A DNA stretch of 25,393 nt from positions 1 to 25,393 of the forward strand of contig CBIFWW010000037.1 of assembly GCA_966186435.1 (NCBI GenBank), given 5' to 3'. Made by a program: the position numbers and the translations under genes. The notes beneath the pieces are model-generated. The model was not told the DNA's origin. It saw only the letters and a list, made by a program, of their open reading frames with translations, and searched no databases. Shown one piece after another: positions 8,014 through 16,824 of this stretch (positions are counted from its first letter, which is position 1; each line of letters begins with the position of its first letter). This stretch comes from CBIFWW01 sp966186435. Its GTDB lineage: Bacteria; Pseudomonadota; Gammaproteobacteria; Enterobacterales; Enterobacteriaceae.

Positions 8014-10206
8014 TCAAGACCTGGCGGCTTTAACTTTTTTCACGGTGTTTTTTACAGCAGCCTTAACTGCATCAGGCTTAACCGCTACCGGTTTAAGCAC
8101 CACCGGTTTTTTTGGCACCGTGACCGGCACATGACGGCGGCGCTTATCCAGGTCTTTAATCAAGCGGTTTACCGTGGCATCACCAAACATCCCCTCCAGC
8201 GTGGCGGTCAGCTTGCGCCGCCAGTTGCGGTACTGGGTGCTGGTACCCGGAATATTCACCGGATCAGCCATATCCAGCCAGTCTTCCGGCTGTAGCCCCA
8301 GTAGGGCGCTGTTGCTATCGGCAATGTAACGTTGCAGCCCGCGGTTTAACACCGGGTTCATCGCCATACGCTTGGCGGTGCGCCCGGCCTTTTTCGGCAA
8401 ACATTGATGCTGATGGAGACTGTTAAGTAACCCTTGCTTAGCCTGTTCCCGATCGTGATACAGCCCGCGCAAGATCAGCTCATCAGGATATAACCCCAAG
8501 GAGCGCCCTAAGGCCAGATCGCCGCTTTCCCAATAGCCGCGCAGCGTAGGCAGATCGTGGGTGGTTGCTACCGCCATCGCCTGCGTAGGCCAATCTTCCG
8601 GGGCGCGGAATAGGTTGGCGCTGCTACGTTCAAAGTAGAGTACTTTGTAGGAGTAAATCCCACTTTCCTTCAGCTTACTGACGATCTCTACCGGCACCGT
8701 GCCAAGATCTTCGCCGATCACCATGCACTGGTGGCGCTGGCTTTCTAAGGCCAGGATCGCCAGCAGATCGTCCACCGGGTAGTGAACATAGGCCCCGAGG
8801 TCGGCAGTTTCACCATAGGGGATCCACCACAGCCGCAGCATCGACATTACATGGTCGATACGCAGTGCCCCGCAGTGGGTCATATTGGCGCGGAGCAACT
8901 GGACAAATGGCTCATAACCGCGTGCTTCCATCACATGGGGATCCATCGGCGGCAGGCCCCAGTTCTGGCCCAACGGCCCGAGGATGTCCGGCGGCGCACC
9001 TACGGATGCTTTCAGGGAGTAGAGTGAACGGTCACACCAGGTTTCCGCCCCCCCTTCCGCCACACCTACTGCCAGATCGCGATATAAGCCAATTGGCATC
9101 TCGGCCTGCTGGCACACCGCCCAGCAGTCGGCAAACTGACGGTATGCCAGCCACTGGAGCCACAGATAAAAACGCACCTCTTGTTGATGTTGGGTGCAGA
9201 AGGCTTTCACCTGCTTGCTGTGGGCCTGCTGAAATTCCTTCGGCCAGGCTGGCCAGCCCCAACGTGAGGAATCTTCCGCCACCTGGAAGGCGTGGATGGC
9301 ATCATAGGCCGCCTGATAGTAAAGGCTTTCGCCACCTTCATTGATGAAGTGTTCGAAGGCTGACTGCTGGTGATCGTTGGCTGGCCGCAGGTTGAATTGC
9401 TCCCAAGCCAGACGCAGGGCCTCCAACTTCAGATGGGTAACAGCGCTGTAATCCACCCATTCGGTATGGCGAGCAGACTCCAGACGTTTCCGCGTTTCCG
9501 CCTTCTTCCACCAGCTTTGTGCTGCTTTGCTGGCTTTAAAATCCTCTACCGCATTGACGTCGATATAGATGACGTTAAGCCAGCGGCGTGAGGAAGGGCT
9601 ATAGGGGCTGGCGCTCTCCGGGTTGGCCGGATAAAGAGCGTGGATCGGGTTAAGGCCGATAAAAGAACCGCCCCGGGCCGCCACTTCACCCAGCATGTTT
9701 TTCAAATCGCCAAAATCGCCAATCCCCCAGTTGCTCTCAGAGCGCAGGGTGTATAGCTGCACGCAGGCGCCCCAGAGTTTTTCACCCTGATGCAGCGCCC
9801 GGGGTTCATAGCAACGTTTTGGCACAACGATAACCCGGCAGCGCCAGTGGCTCTCGCCCTGGCTGAGGATCAGGGTGTGGTAGCCCTCCTCCAGCTGGCG
9901 GGGCAATGTCAGCTTTTTACCGGCACTGGCTTTGCCCTGGTGTTGGCCGCCAGTTTCGGTTTCCAGCTGCCATTGATACTCCCCACTGCCGCCCAGCGTC
10001 AGGGCCATATGGGTCCCGGCATGGAACACTTTCACCGCCGGTAATGGTCGTTCCTCCGGCGTAACAGGGGTGGTGCTGCGGCCCATGGCAGCCAACAGCC
10101 GCTTTTTGGTGTCCTCAGGGATCGCCTGCGGCTTGCCGTGGGCATTGATATAACTGGCGGCGATACCCGCCGCCAGCGCTGCGCTATCCAGCTTTTTGCT
10201 CTTCAT
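8014..10206 (-). CDS. malQ: MalQ, 4-alpha-glucanotransferase (amylomaltase), with a basic C-terminal tail
   Basis: MalQ is a cytoplasmic GH77 enzyme that moves glucosyl or dextrinyl units between maltodextrins, releasing glucose and making longer substrates for MalP. The sequence aligns throughout with E. coli MalQ. The catalytic residues fall at Asp451 (GALRIDHV), Glu499 (VIGEDLG) and Asp551 (HDLPTL), three more than in E. coli. The protein has 730 residues against 694; most of the excess is a 39-residue Lys/Val/Ala/Pro-rich tail after KDLDKRRR. It starts 9 bp after malP with AAGGGA as ribosome binding site, so the two form an operon. Confidence 0.97.
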   Translation of the reverse strand: MKSKKLDSAALAAGIAASYINAHGKPQAIPEDTKKRLLAAMGRSTTPVTPEERPLPAVKVFHAGTHMALTLGGSGEYQWQLETETGGQHQGKASAGKKLTLPRQLEEGYHTLILSQGESHWRCRVIVVPKRCYEPRALHQGEKLWGACVQLYTLRSESNWGIGDFGDLKNMLGEVAARGGSFIGLNPIHALYPANPESASPYSPSSRRWLNVIYIDVNAVEDFKASKAAQSWWKKAETRKRLESARHTEWVDYSAVTHLKLEALRLAWEQFNLRPANDHQQSAFEHFINEGGESLYYQAAYDAIHAFQVAEDSSRWGWPAWPKEFQQAHSKQVKAFCTQHQQEVRFYLWLQWLAYRQFADCWAVCQQAEMPIGLYRDLAVGVAEGGAETWCDRSLYSLKASVGAPPDILGPLGQNWGLPPMDPHVMEARGYEPFVQLLRANMTHCGALRIDHVMSMLRLWWIPYGETADLGAYVHYPVDDLLAILALESQRHQCMVIGEDLGTVPVEIVSKLKESGIYSYKVLYFERSSANLFRAPEDWPTQAMAVATTHDLPTLRGYWESGDLALGRSLGLYPDELILRGLYHDREQAKQGLLNSLHQHQCLPKKAGRTAKRMAMNPVLNRGLQRYIADSNSALLGLQPEDWLDMADPVNIPGTSTQYRNWRRKLTATLEGMFGDATVNRLIKDLDKRRRHVPVTVPKKPVVLKPVAVKPDAVKAAVKNTVKKVKAARS

Positions 10207-10215
10207 GGCTTTCCC

Positions 10216-12618
10216 TTAACGTTTAGCCTGCCAGATGCGTTTTTGATAATCGCGGATCGAGCGGTCAGAGCTGAACATCCCGCAGCGGGCGGTGTTCAGA
10301 ATGGCGGCACGGGTCCAGGCTTCCTGGTCGCGATACAAAACATCCACGGCCCGTTGGGCTTCCACGTAGGCCGTGAAGTCGGCCATAACCAGATACGGAT
10401 CGCCGCCCTGTTTGCCAATACTGTGGAGCATTTGGTCGAAGGTGTGCTTATCGCCGTTGCTATAAACCCCTTTCTCCAGCTCCTTTAATACCGCATCCAG
10501 CACTTTATCTTTCTTACGCCATTTCACCGGGTCATAGCCTTTGGCTTTCAGCGCTTTTACCTGTTCTACGGTATGGCCGAAGATAAAGATATTCTCTTCA
10601 CCGACTTTGTCGGCGATCTCCACGTTAGCCCCGTCCAGGGTACCGACGGTTAAGGCCCCGTTGAGCGCCAGCTTCATATTGCCGGTGCCGGAGGCTTCTT
10701 TACCGGCAGTAGAGATTTGCTCGGAAACATCCGCCGCCGGGATCAGCATTTCTGCTGCGCTGACACAGTAATCCGGCAGGAATACCACTTTCAGCTTGTC
10801 GCCAATGCTAGCGTCATTGTTAATCACCGCCGCCACGTTATTGATGGCGTGGATAATATTCTTCGCCAGGTAGTAACCCGGCGCCGCTTTGGCCCCAAAC
10901 AAGAACACCCGGGGTACGCGGTCGGCTTGCGGGTTTTCGCGGATCTCTTTATACAGCGCCAGAATATACAGTAGGTTGAGGTGCTGGCGTTTGTACTCGT
11001 GCAGGCGTTTGATTTGAATATCAAAGATCGCCTCCGGGTTGATAATAATCCCAGTGCGCTGCTGGATGTACTGCGCCAGGCGAACCTTATTGTGGCGTTT
11101 AATATCGCGATAAGCCTTACGGAATTGGGCGTCATCGGCATAAGCCTCCAGCCCTTCCAGCACATCCAGGTTATTAGCCCACTCTTTTTTCAGGGTGCTA
11201 TCCAGCAGGTCTGAAAGCGCCGGGTTACACTGCTTGATCCAGCGGCGCGGGGTGATGCCGTTGGTTACGTTATGGAATTTGTTCGGCCACAGCTGGCGGT
11301 ATTCCGGGAACAGATCCTTCACCACCAACTCAGAGTGTAGGGCGGCCACGCCGTTCACCGCAAAGCCACTGACCACGCACAGGTTAGCCATACGTACCTG
11401 GCCGTCATAAACCACCGCCAGTTTAGCCCACACCGCTTCGTCACCAGGCCAGGTTTTATCCACCAACTTCTTAAAGCGGCGGTTGATTTCTTTGATCAAC
11501 TGAACATGGCGCGGCAACAGGGTACGCATCAGGCGCTCATCCCAGCACTCCAGCGCTTCTGGCATCAAAGTGTGGTTGGTATAAGCAAAAGTTTTACTGG
11601 TGATGACCCAGGCGTCATCCCAACTCATTTGGTGCTCGTCGATCAGCACCCGCAGCAGTTCCGGGATGGCGATAGTCGGGTGGGTATCGTTCAACTGGAT
11701 GACTTCGTGGTCAGGCAGGCTGGCAATCGGGTGGCCCGCCAGATGGTGGCGGCGCAGAATATCAGCCACCGAGCAGGCGCACTGGAAGTATTGCTGCATC
11801 AGGCGCAGTTTTTTACCGGCCTGGTGGTTGTCATTGGGGTACAGCACCTTGGTGAGTTTGTCAGCATCAATACCCTGCTGCTCTGCTTTGAGGAACTCAC
11901 CGTCGTTGAATTTAGTCAGGTTGAAGGGGTGAGCATGGGTGGCCTGCCACAGGCGCAGCGGCTGGGAGACACCGTTATGGTAACCCACCACCGGCAGATC
12001 CCAGGCCTGCCCGGTGATGGTGAAGCCCGGCTCCCAGTGGCAGATTTTGCCGGTTTTCACTACCTTGCCGCCGATCCCCACCTGCACATCCAGAGCGCTG
12101 TTATGGCGGAACCATGGATACTGGCCACGGCCCCAGTCATCCGGGGCTTCCATCTGCACCCCATCCTGGAAACTCTGGCGGAATAAGCCGTACTGATAAT
12201 TCAGGCCATAGCCGATGGCAGGCTGGCCGACGGTTGCCATGGAATCGAGGAAACAGGCCGCCAGACGGCCCAAACCGCCGTTACCCAGGGCCGGGTCGAT
12301 CTCCTGCTCCAGCAGGTCTGTCAGATTAATGTTGTGCTCCGCCAGCACGTCGGCCACCTGCTGATACCAACCGAGGTTAAGCAGGTTGTTACCGGTGAGG
12401 CGACCAATTAGGAACTCCATCGAGATGTAGTTCACATGGCGTTGGCCCGCTTTCAGTTTTGCCGCTGGCTGAGCGGAAAGCTGCTCCGCCAACGCCCCGC
12501 TTACCGCCTGCCACCACTGGTGGGGCGTCATTTGATCAGCGCCGTTAACGCCGGTTCGCTGCCACTGACGCGTCAGTGCAGCCTGGAATTGTGCTTTGTG
12601 GAAAGTCGGCTGTGACAT
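10216..12618 (-). CDS. malP: MalP, maltodextrin phosphorylase
   Basis: MalP is a cytoplasmic PLP enzyme that phosphorolyses maltodextrins to glucose-1-phosphate. The 800 residues are the normal length. The pyridoxal-phosphate motif EASGTGNMKLALNGALTVG is present, with the Schiff-base lysine at about residue 649. Other hallmarks are GNGGLGRLAACFLDS near residue 100, NDTHPTIAIPELLR and NVTNGITPRRW. It is the first gene of malPQ, divergent from malT. The nearest Shine-Dalgarno-like AGGA lies about 14 nt before the ATG, a longer gap than usual. Expression should need MalT through the boxes upstream. Confidence 0.97.
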   Translation of the reverse strand: MSQPTFHKAQFQAALTRQWQRTGVNGADQMTPHQWWQAVSGALAEQLSAQPAAKLKAGQRHVNYISMEFLIGRLTGNNLLNLGWYQQVADVLAEHNINLTDLLEQEIDPALGNGGLGRLAACFLDSMATVGQPAIGYGLNYQYGLFRQSFQDGVQMEAPDDWGRGQYPWFRHNSALDVQVGIGGKVVKTGKICHWEPGFTITGQAWDLPVVGYHNGVSQPLRLWQATHAHPFNLTKFNDGEFLKAEQQGIDADKLTKVLYPNDNHQAGKKLRLMQQYFQCACSVADILRRHHLAGHPIASLPDHEVIQLNDTHPTIAIPELLRVLIDEHQMSWDDAWVITSKTFAYTNHTLMPEALECWDERLMRTLLPRHVQLIKEINRRFKKLVDKTWPGDEAVWAKLAVVYDGQVRMANLCVVSGFAVNGVAALHSELVVKDLFPEYRQLWPNKFHNVTNGITPRRWIKQCNPALSDLLDSTLKKEWANNLDVLEGLEAYADDAQFRKAYRDIKRHNKVRLAQYIQQRTGIIINPEAIFDIQIKRLHEYKRQHLNLLYILALYKEIRENPQADRVPRVFLFGAKAAPGYYLAKNIIHAINNVAAVINNDASIGDKLKVVFLPDYCVSAAEMLIPAADVSEQISTAGKEASGTGNMKLALNGALTVGTLDGANVEIADKVGEENIFIFGHTVEQVKALKAKGYDPVKWRKKDKVLDAVLKELEKGVYSNGDKHTFDQMLHSIGKQGGDPYLVMADFTAYVEAQRAVDVLYRDQEAWTRAAILNTARCGMFSSDRSIRDYQKRIWQAKR

Positions 12619-12687
12619 AGATAATCAGGTTCCTGTGATTAATCAAAATAGCTTTAATGGTAGTGTGCCCGGCGCCCCGGCTGACTT

Positions 12688-12697
12688 CCTCATCCTG
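12688..12697 (-). promoter_or_regulatory. MalT box, malP-proximal
   Basis: On the minus strand CAGGATGAGG matches the MalT consensus GGGGA(T/G)GAGG at 8 of 10 positions, including the full GGATGA core. It is about 70-80 bp upstream of the malP start and points towards malP. Confidence 0.6.
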
Positions 12698-12699
12698 TG

Positions 12700-12720
12700 G
12701 GGGATTAGACAGGGAGGAGG
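12700..12720 (+). promoter_or_regulatory. Two further MalT boxes, opposite orientation
   Basis: GGGGATTAGA (12700-12709, 8 of 10) and AGGGAGGAGG (12711-12720, 9 of 10) follow the MalT consensus in tandem on the plus strand, immediately upstream of the malP-proximal box. With it they make a three-site cluster of mixed orientation, expected for cooperative binding of MalT oligomers at malPp. Confidence 0.6.
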
Positions 12721-12739
12721 AGTGGGTAGTAGGCCATAA

Positions 12740-12755
12740 TGTGATTTCAATCGCA
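12740..12755. promoter_or_regulatory. CRP site between malPQ and malT
   Basis: TGTGA-TTTCAA-TCGCA matches the cAMP-CRP core TGTGA-N6-TCACA at 9 of 10 positions. In E. coli CRP activates malT from about -70. The same spacing here would start malT mRNA near 12818 and give a leader of about 485 nt. The sequence near 12803-12811 is AT-rich, but I cannot point to one clear -10 box. Confidence 0.75.
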
Positions 12756-13106
12756 TGACGCCAGTGAACTGCTGGCGATTTAACCACATTATTATCAATA
12801 AATTTTATTACTGGGCCTGGATATTTCTTGCGGTCTGTCAGAGGAATTAATGCTGGCAGCGCCAATTAAGCCATCAATTAATAGGGATAAGGGGATTATG
12901 ACTCTTAATTCATGGGGTTAAGGTTTTTCTCTAAGTGGATAGATAAACTGGGCATTACTCGGAAATCCCATAGATGAAATAGTTTGTAGCCTGAATTAAT
13001 AAATTAACATCATGTATGCCCGTTAACTTTTCAGGAGAATATATACCTCAGCCATATTACTATGCTATAGCCGAAGGTTTTGCAGATAATCTGAATTACC
13101 AGCAAT

Positions 13107-13129
13107 CCCGTGCCAGCTCTGGCATCGGG
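13107..13129 (+). repeat. Hairpin in the malT leader
   Basis: CCCG-TGCCAG, loop CT, CTGGCA-T-CGGG forms ten base pairs with one bulged T. It lies 175 bp upstream of the malT ATG and would be within the leader RNA. No T run follows, so it is not a standard terminator. Confidence 0.5.
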
Positions 13130-13303
13130 TCAAATTTCATCGAGAAAATTTTACGGTTTATTAAAATGTGACCAGGCGCACCTTTGGGCATCAGGAATGC
13201 TTATCACGCTTGCATTAGAAATCAAACTAGCCGAATTTAACGTAAGAATTAATTACGAAGCGCAAAATAATTTCTTTTCTTCTTCACAGTGAAGTGACTA
13301 ACT

Positions 13304-16009
13304 ATGTTGATACCCTCAAAATTAAGTCGCCCGGTTCGGCTGGATAACACTGTGGTTCGTGAACGCCTGCTATCCCGAATGTCGCGGGCAGGAAATTACC
13401 GGTTGGCATTAATCACCAGCCCGGCAGGCTATGGCAAAACCACACTGGTTTCCCATTGGGCTGCGGGTAAGTCTGGTTTGGGTTGGTTCTCACTTGATGA
13501 AGGTGACAACCAGCAAGAGCGTTTCGCCAGTTATTTCATTGCCGCAGTGCAACAGGCCACTAACGGCTTCTGCCGCACCACGGAAACCTTGGCCCAAAAA
13601 CGCCAGTACAGCAGCCTTAATGCCCTGTTTGCCCAACTGTTTATCGAGCTGGCCGAATGGCATGACAACCTCTATTTGGTGATTGATGATTATCATCTGA
13701 TCACCAACCCAACTATCCATGAAGCGATGCGCTTCTTCCTGCGCCATCAGCCGGACAACGTCACCCTGGTGGTACTCTCCCGCAATCTACCCCAACTTGG
13801 TATTGCCAACTTGCGGGTGCGGGATCAGCTGCTGGAAACCGGCAGCCAACAGCTGGCCTTTAATCACCAGGAAGCCAAACAATTCTTCGATGTGCGCCTC
13901 CATGCGCCCATCGAACAGGCTGAAAGCAGCCAGCTGTGCGATGATGTGGCCGGTTGGGCCACCGCCCTGCAACTGATTGCCCTTTCTGCCCGCCAGAGCA
14001 GCGGCGCGGCCCATCAGTCCGCCCGCCGCCTTTCCGGCATTAATAGTAGCCATCTGTCAGATTATCTGGTGGATGAAGTGCTGGATAACATTGATGACAG
14101 CACCCGCCAATTTCTCCTTAAGACCTCCCTGCTGCGTTCAATGAACGATGCCCTAATTGTCCGGGTCACTGGGGAAGAAAACGGCCAGATGCGGCTGGAA
14201 GATATTGAGCGCCAGGGGCTGTTCCTTCAGCGTATGGACGGTAGCGGCGAGTGGTTCAGTTACCACCCGCTGTTTGGATCCTTCCTGCGCCAGCGCTGCC
14301 AGTGGGAGCTGGCCAGCGAGTTACCGGATATTCACCGGGCGGCGGCGGAAAGCTGGATGGCCCAAGGCTTTGCCAGCGAAGCCATCCATCACGCTCTAGC
14401 CGCCGGGGATGCCAACATGCTACGGGATATCCTGCTGCATCATGCCTGGGCGCTGTTCAACCACAGTGAGTTGGCCCTGCTGGAAGAATCCCTCAAGTCA
14501 CTGCCTTGGGATAGCCTGCTGGATAACCCGAAGCTGGTGCTGCTTCAAGCCTGGTTAATGCAAAGCCAGCACCGCTATGGCGAAGTAAACACCCTGTTGG
14601 CCCGGGCCGAGCAAGAGATGAAAGTCACGATGGATGAGGTGCTGCGGGCGGAGTTCGATGCCCTGCGCGCCCAGGTGGCAATTAACAATGGCGAACAGGA
14701 GCTGGCGGAAACCCTGGCTACCCATGCCTTGGAGATCCTGCCTTTAGCCAGCTACCACAGCCGCATCGTGGCAACTTCCGTCCATGGTGAAGTGCTGCAC
14801 TGCAAAGGCTGCCTGACCGAATCCCTGGCGATGATGCAGCAAACTGAACAAATGGCCCGCCACAATGATGTCTGGCATTACGCCCTGTGGAGCCTGATCC
14901 AGCAAAGCGAGATTTTGTTTGCCCAAGGCTTCCTGCAAGCGGCCTGGGAAAATCAAGAGAAAGCCTTCCAGCTAATCCGTGAGCAGCATCTGGAACAACT
15001 GCCGATGCATGAGTTCCTGCTGCGCATTCGTGCCCAGTTGCTGTGGGCTTGGGCCAGGCTGGATGATGCGGAAACCTGCTCCCGTAATGGTATTGAGGTA
15101 TTAGCCGGGGGCCAGCCGCAGCAGCAGTTGCAGTGCCTGGCCCTGCTGGTGCAATGCTCGTTGGCCCGGGGCAATCTGGATAACGCCCGTAACCACCTCA
15201 ACCGTTTAGAAAACTTGCTTGGCAGCGGGCCTTACCATTCGGACTGGGTATCTAATGCCGATAAGGTACGGGTGATTTACTGGCAGATGACCGGTGATAA
15301 AAAGGCGGCGGCCAATTGGCTGCGCCAGACCCCTAAACCGGCCTTCGCCAATAACCACTTCCTACAAAGCCAGTGGCGCAATATCGCCCGGGCGCAGATT
15401 TTGTTGGAAGAATATGCCCCGGCAGAAATCGTGTTGGAGGAGCTTAATGAGAACGCCCGTAGTCTACGGCTGATGAGCGATCTCAACCGCAACCTGCTAT
15501 TGCTGAACCAACTTTACTGGCTGGAGGGCCGCAAGAGCGATGCCCAGCGGGTGCTGATTGAGGCGCTGGCGTTAGCCAACCGCACCGGGTTTATCAGCCA
15601 CTTTGTGATTGAAGGTGAGCCGATGGCCCAGCAGCTGCGCCAGCTTATTCAACTGAATACCCTGCCGGAGCTGGATCAACACCGCGCCCAGCGTATCCTG
15701 CGGGAGATTAACCAGCACCATCGCCATAAGTTTGCCCACTTCGACGAAAGCTTTGTCACCCATTTGCTGACCCACCCGGACGTGCCGGAGCTGATCCGTA
15801 CCAGCCCGCTGACCCAGCGGGAGTGGCAGGTTCTGGGGCTGATTTACTCCGGCTACAGCAATGAACAAATAGCCGGGGAGCTGGATGTGGCGGCCACCAC
15901 CATCAAGACCCATATTCGCAATTTGTACCAGAAACTGGGGGTGGCGCACCGTCAGGATGCGGTGCATCAGGCGCAGCAATTATTGAAGATGATGGGGTAT
16001 GGGGTATAA
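13304..16009 (+). CDS. malT: MalT, ATP- and maltotriose-dependent activator of the maltose regulon
   Basis: MalT is a STAND-class regulator that oligomerises with ATP and maltotriose and activates mal promoters. The 901 residues equal the E. coli protein. The Walker A loop SPAGYGKTT is at residues 39-47 and the Walker B strand LYLVIDDYH around Asp128/Asp129. A helical TPR-like sensor region follows from about 250 to 800. The C-terminal LuxR-type helix-turn-helix (SPLTQREWQVLGLIYSGYSN, then IKTHIRNLYQKLGV) covers about residues 830-895. The ATG has GAAGTG upstream, a poor ribosome binding site, in line with the low expression known for malT. It diverges from malPQ. Confidence 0.98.
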   Translation: MLIPSKLSRPVRLDNTVVRERLLSRMSRAGNYRLALITSPAGYGKTTLVSHWAAGKSGLGWFSLDEGDNQQERFASYFIAAVQQATNGFCRTTETLAQKRQYSSLNALFAQLFIELAEWHDNLYLVIDDYHLITNPTIHEAMRFFLRHQPDNVTLVVLSRNLPQLGIANLRVRDQLLETGSQQLAFNHQEAKQFFDVRLHAPIEQAESSQLCDDVAGWATALQLIALSARQSSGAAHQSARRLSGINSSHLSDYLVDEVLDNIDDSTRQFLLKTSLLRSMNDALIVRVTGEENGQMRLEDIERQGLFLQRMDGSGEWFSYHPLFGSFLRQRCQWELASELPDIHRAAAESWMAQGFASEAIHHALAAGDANMLRDILLHHAWALFNHSELALLEESLKSLPWDSLLDNPKLVLLQAWLMQSQHRYGEVNTLLARAEQEMKVTMDEVLRAEFDALRAQVAINNGEQELAETLATHALEILPLASYHSRIVATSVHGEVLHCKGCLTESLAMMQQTEQMARHNDVWHYALWSLIQQSEILFAQGFLQAAWENQEKAFQLIREQHLEQLPMHEFLLRIRAQLLWAWARLDDAETCSRNGIEVLAGGQPQQQLQCLALLVQCSLARGNLDNARNHLNRLENLLGSGPYHSDWVSNADKVRVIYWQMTGDKKAAANWLRQTPKPAFANNHFLQSQWRNIARAQILLEEYAPAEIVLEELNENARSLRLMSDLNRNLLLLNQLYWLEGRKSDAQRVLIEALALANRTGFISHFVIEGEPMAQQLRQLIQLNTLPELDQHRAQRILREINQHHRHKFAHFDESFVTHLLTHPDVPELIRTSPLTQREWQVLGLIYSGYSNEQIAGELDVAATTIKTHIRNLYQKLGVAHRQDAVHQAQQLLKMMGYGV

Positions 16010-16016
16010 CCAAACG

Positions 16017-16036
16017 GGCGTGCTCAGCGGCACGCC
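16017..16036. terminator. Hairpin between convergent malT and glpR
   Basis: GGCGTGC (16017-16023), loop TCAGCG, GCACGCC (16030-16036). It lies in the 34 bp between the two stop codons. T-runs after the stem are short on both strands, so it is at best a modest bidirectional terminator. Confidence 0.45.
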
Positions 16037-16043
16037 TGCTTGA

Positions 16044-16802
16044 TTAGCACAATTCCAGCTGGGTTTTGTTTTCCAGTAGCACCTGCATCACCCCCTCCGG
16101 CGGCAACACATCGGTATACACCGCACTCACCATGCTGATGCTGCCCATGTTCACCATGGCGTTACGGCCATATTTGGAGTGATCCACCACCAGCATGGTA
16201 TGGCGGGAGTTCTCAATGATCGCCCGCTTGGTGCGGACTTCGTGATAGTCAAACTCCAGCAGCGAGCCGTCGCTATCAATGCCGCTGATACCGAGGATGC
16301 CGAAGTCCAGACGGAACTGTGAGATAAAATCGAGGGTTGCCTCACCGATAATCCCCCCGTCGCGGCTACGTAATTCGCCACCCGCCAGAATAATACGGAA
16401 ATCCTCTTTCACCATCAGGGTGTTTGCCACATTGAGGTTGTTAGTCACCACCCGCAGGCCGTTATGGTTAAGCAACGCGTGGGCCACCGCCTCCGGGGTG
16501 GTGCCGATATCGATAAACAGTGAGGCCCCGTCGGGAATATCCTGGGCCACCCGCTGGGCTATGCGGGCTTTTTCGGAGGTTTGGGTGGCTTTGCGATCGT
16601 GCCAAGAGGTGTTAACTGAACTGGAAGGGAGTGCCGCCCCACCATGGTGGCGCATAATAATGTTCTGCTCCGCCAGGTCATTCAGATCGCGGCGGATGGT
16701 CTGCGGGCTGACAGCAAACTGCTCCACCAGCTCTTCCGTGCTGACGTAACCTTGTTTTTTGACCAGTTCCACAATGGCATCGTGTCGTTGTGTTTGTCTC
16801 AC
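16044..16802 (-). CDS. glpR: GlpR, glycerol-3-phosphate regulon repressor
   Basis: GlpR is a DeoR-family repressor that leaves its operators when it binds glycerol-3-phosphate. The 252 residues match the family. The N-terminal helix-turn-helix (VSTEELVEQFAVSPQTIRRDL, written here without its last residues of helix) covers residues 20-43. The sugar-phosphate isomerase-like effector domain follows, with DIGTTPEAVA, VTNNLNVA, LAGGELR and DHSKYGRNAM. It is the last gene of glpEGR, starting 22 bp after glpG. Its probable targets include the tandem operators upstream of glpD. Confidence 0.97.
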   Translation of the reverse strand: MRQTQRHDAIVELVKKQGYVSTEELVEQFAVSPQTIRRDLNDLAEQNIIMRHHGGAALPSSSVNTSWHDRKATQTSEKARIAQRVAQDIPDGASLFIDIGTTPEAVAHALLNHNGLRVVTNNLNVANTLMVKEDFRIILAGGELRSRDGGIIGEATLDFISQFRLDFGILGISGIDSDGSLLEFDYHEVRTKRAIIENSRHTMLVVDHSKYGRNAMVNMGSISMVSAVYTDVLPPEGVMQVLLENKTQLELC

Positions 16803-16824
16803 ACTCTTCTCCGTGCGCTAAAAA

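Larger units (their letters stand above)
12619..13303. other. malP-malT divergent control region and malT leader
   Basis: This 685-bp gap holds the MalT boxes, the CRP site and, on the malT side, a long AT-rich stretch with one strong hairpin (13107-13129). Short open frames (for example a GTG-started one ending at 13292) lack ribosome binding sites and are not credible genes. Confidence 0.65.

Noticed and set aside
8005..8030. GGTTCAAG with a short stem near the malQ stop, resembling a tRNA T-arm.
   Set aside because: The loop has five bases instead of seven, and no acceptor, D or anticodon arms can be found around it.
12545..12865. 106-codon minus-strand frame overlapping the malP start.
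   Set aside because: It overlaps malP in another frame and spans the MalT boxes and CRP site; the sequence looks like translated control DNA.
13110..13292. 60-codon frame in the malT leader, a possible leader peptide.
   Set aside because: It begins with GTG, has no Shine-Dalgarno sequence, and its start lies inside the leader hairpin. The product has no recognisable features.
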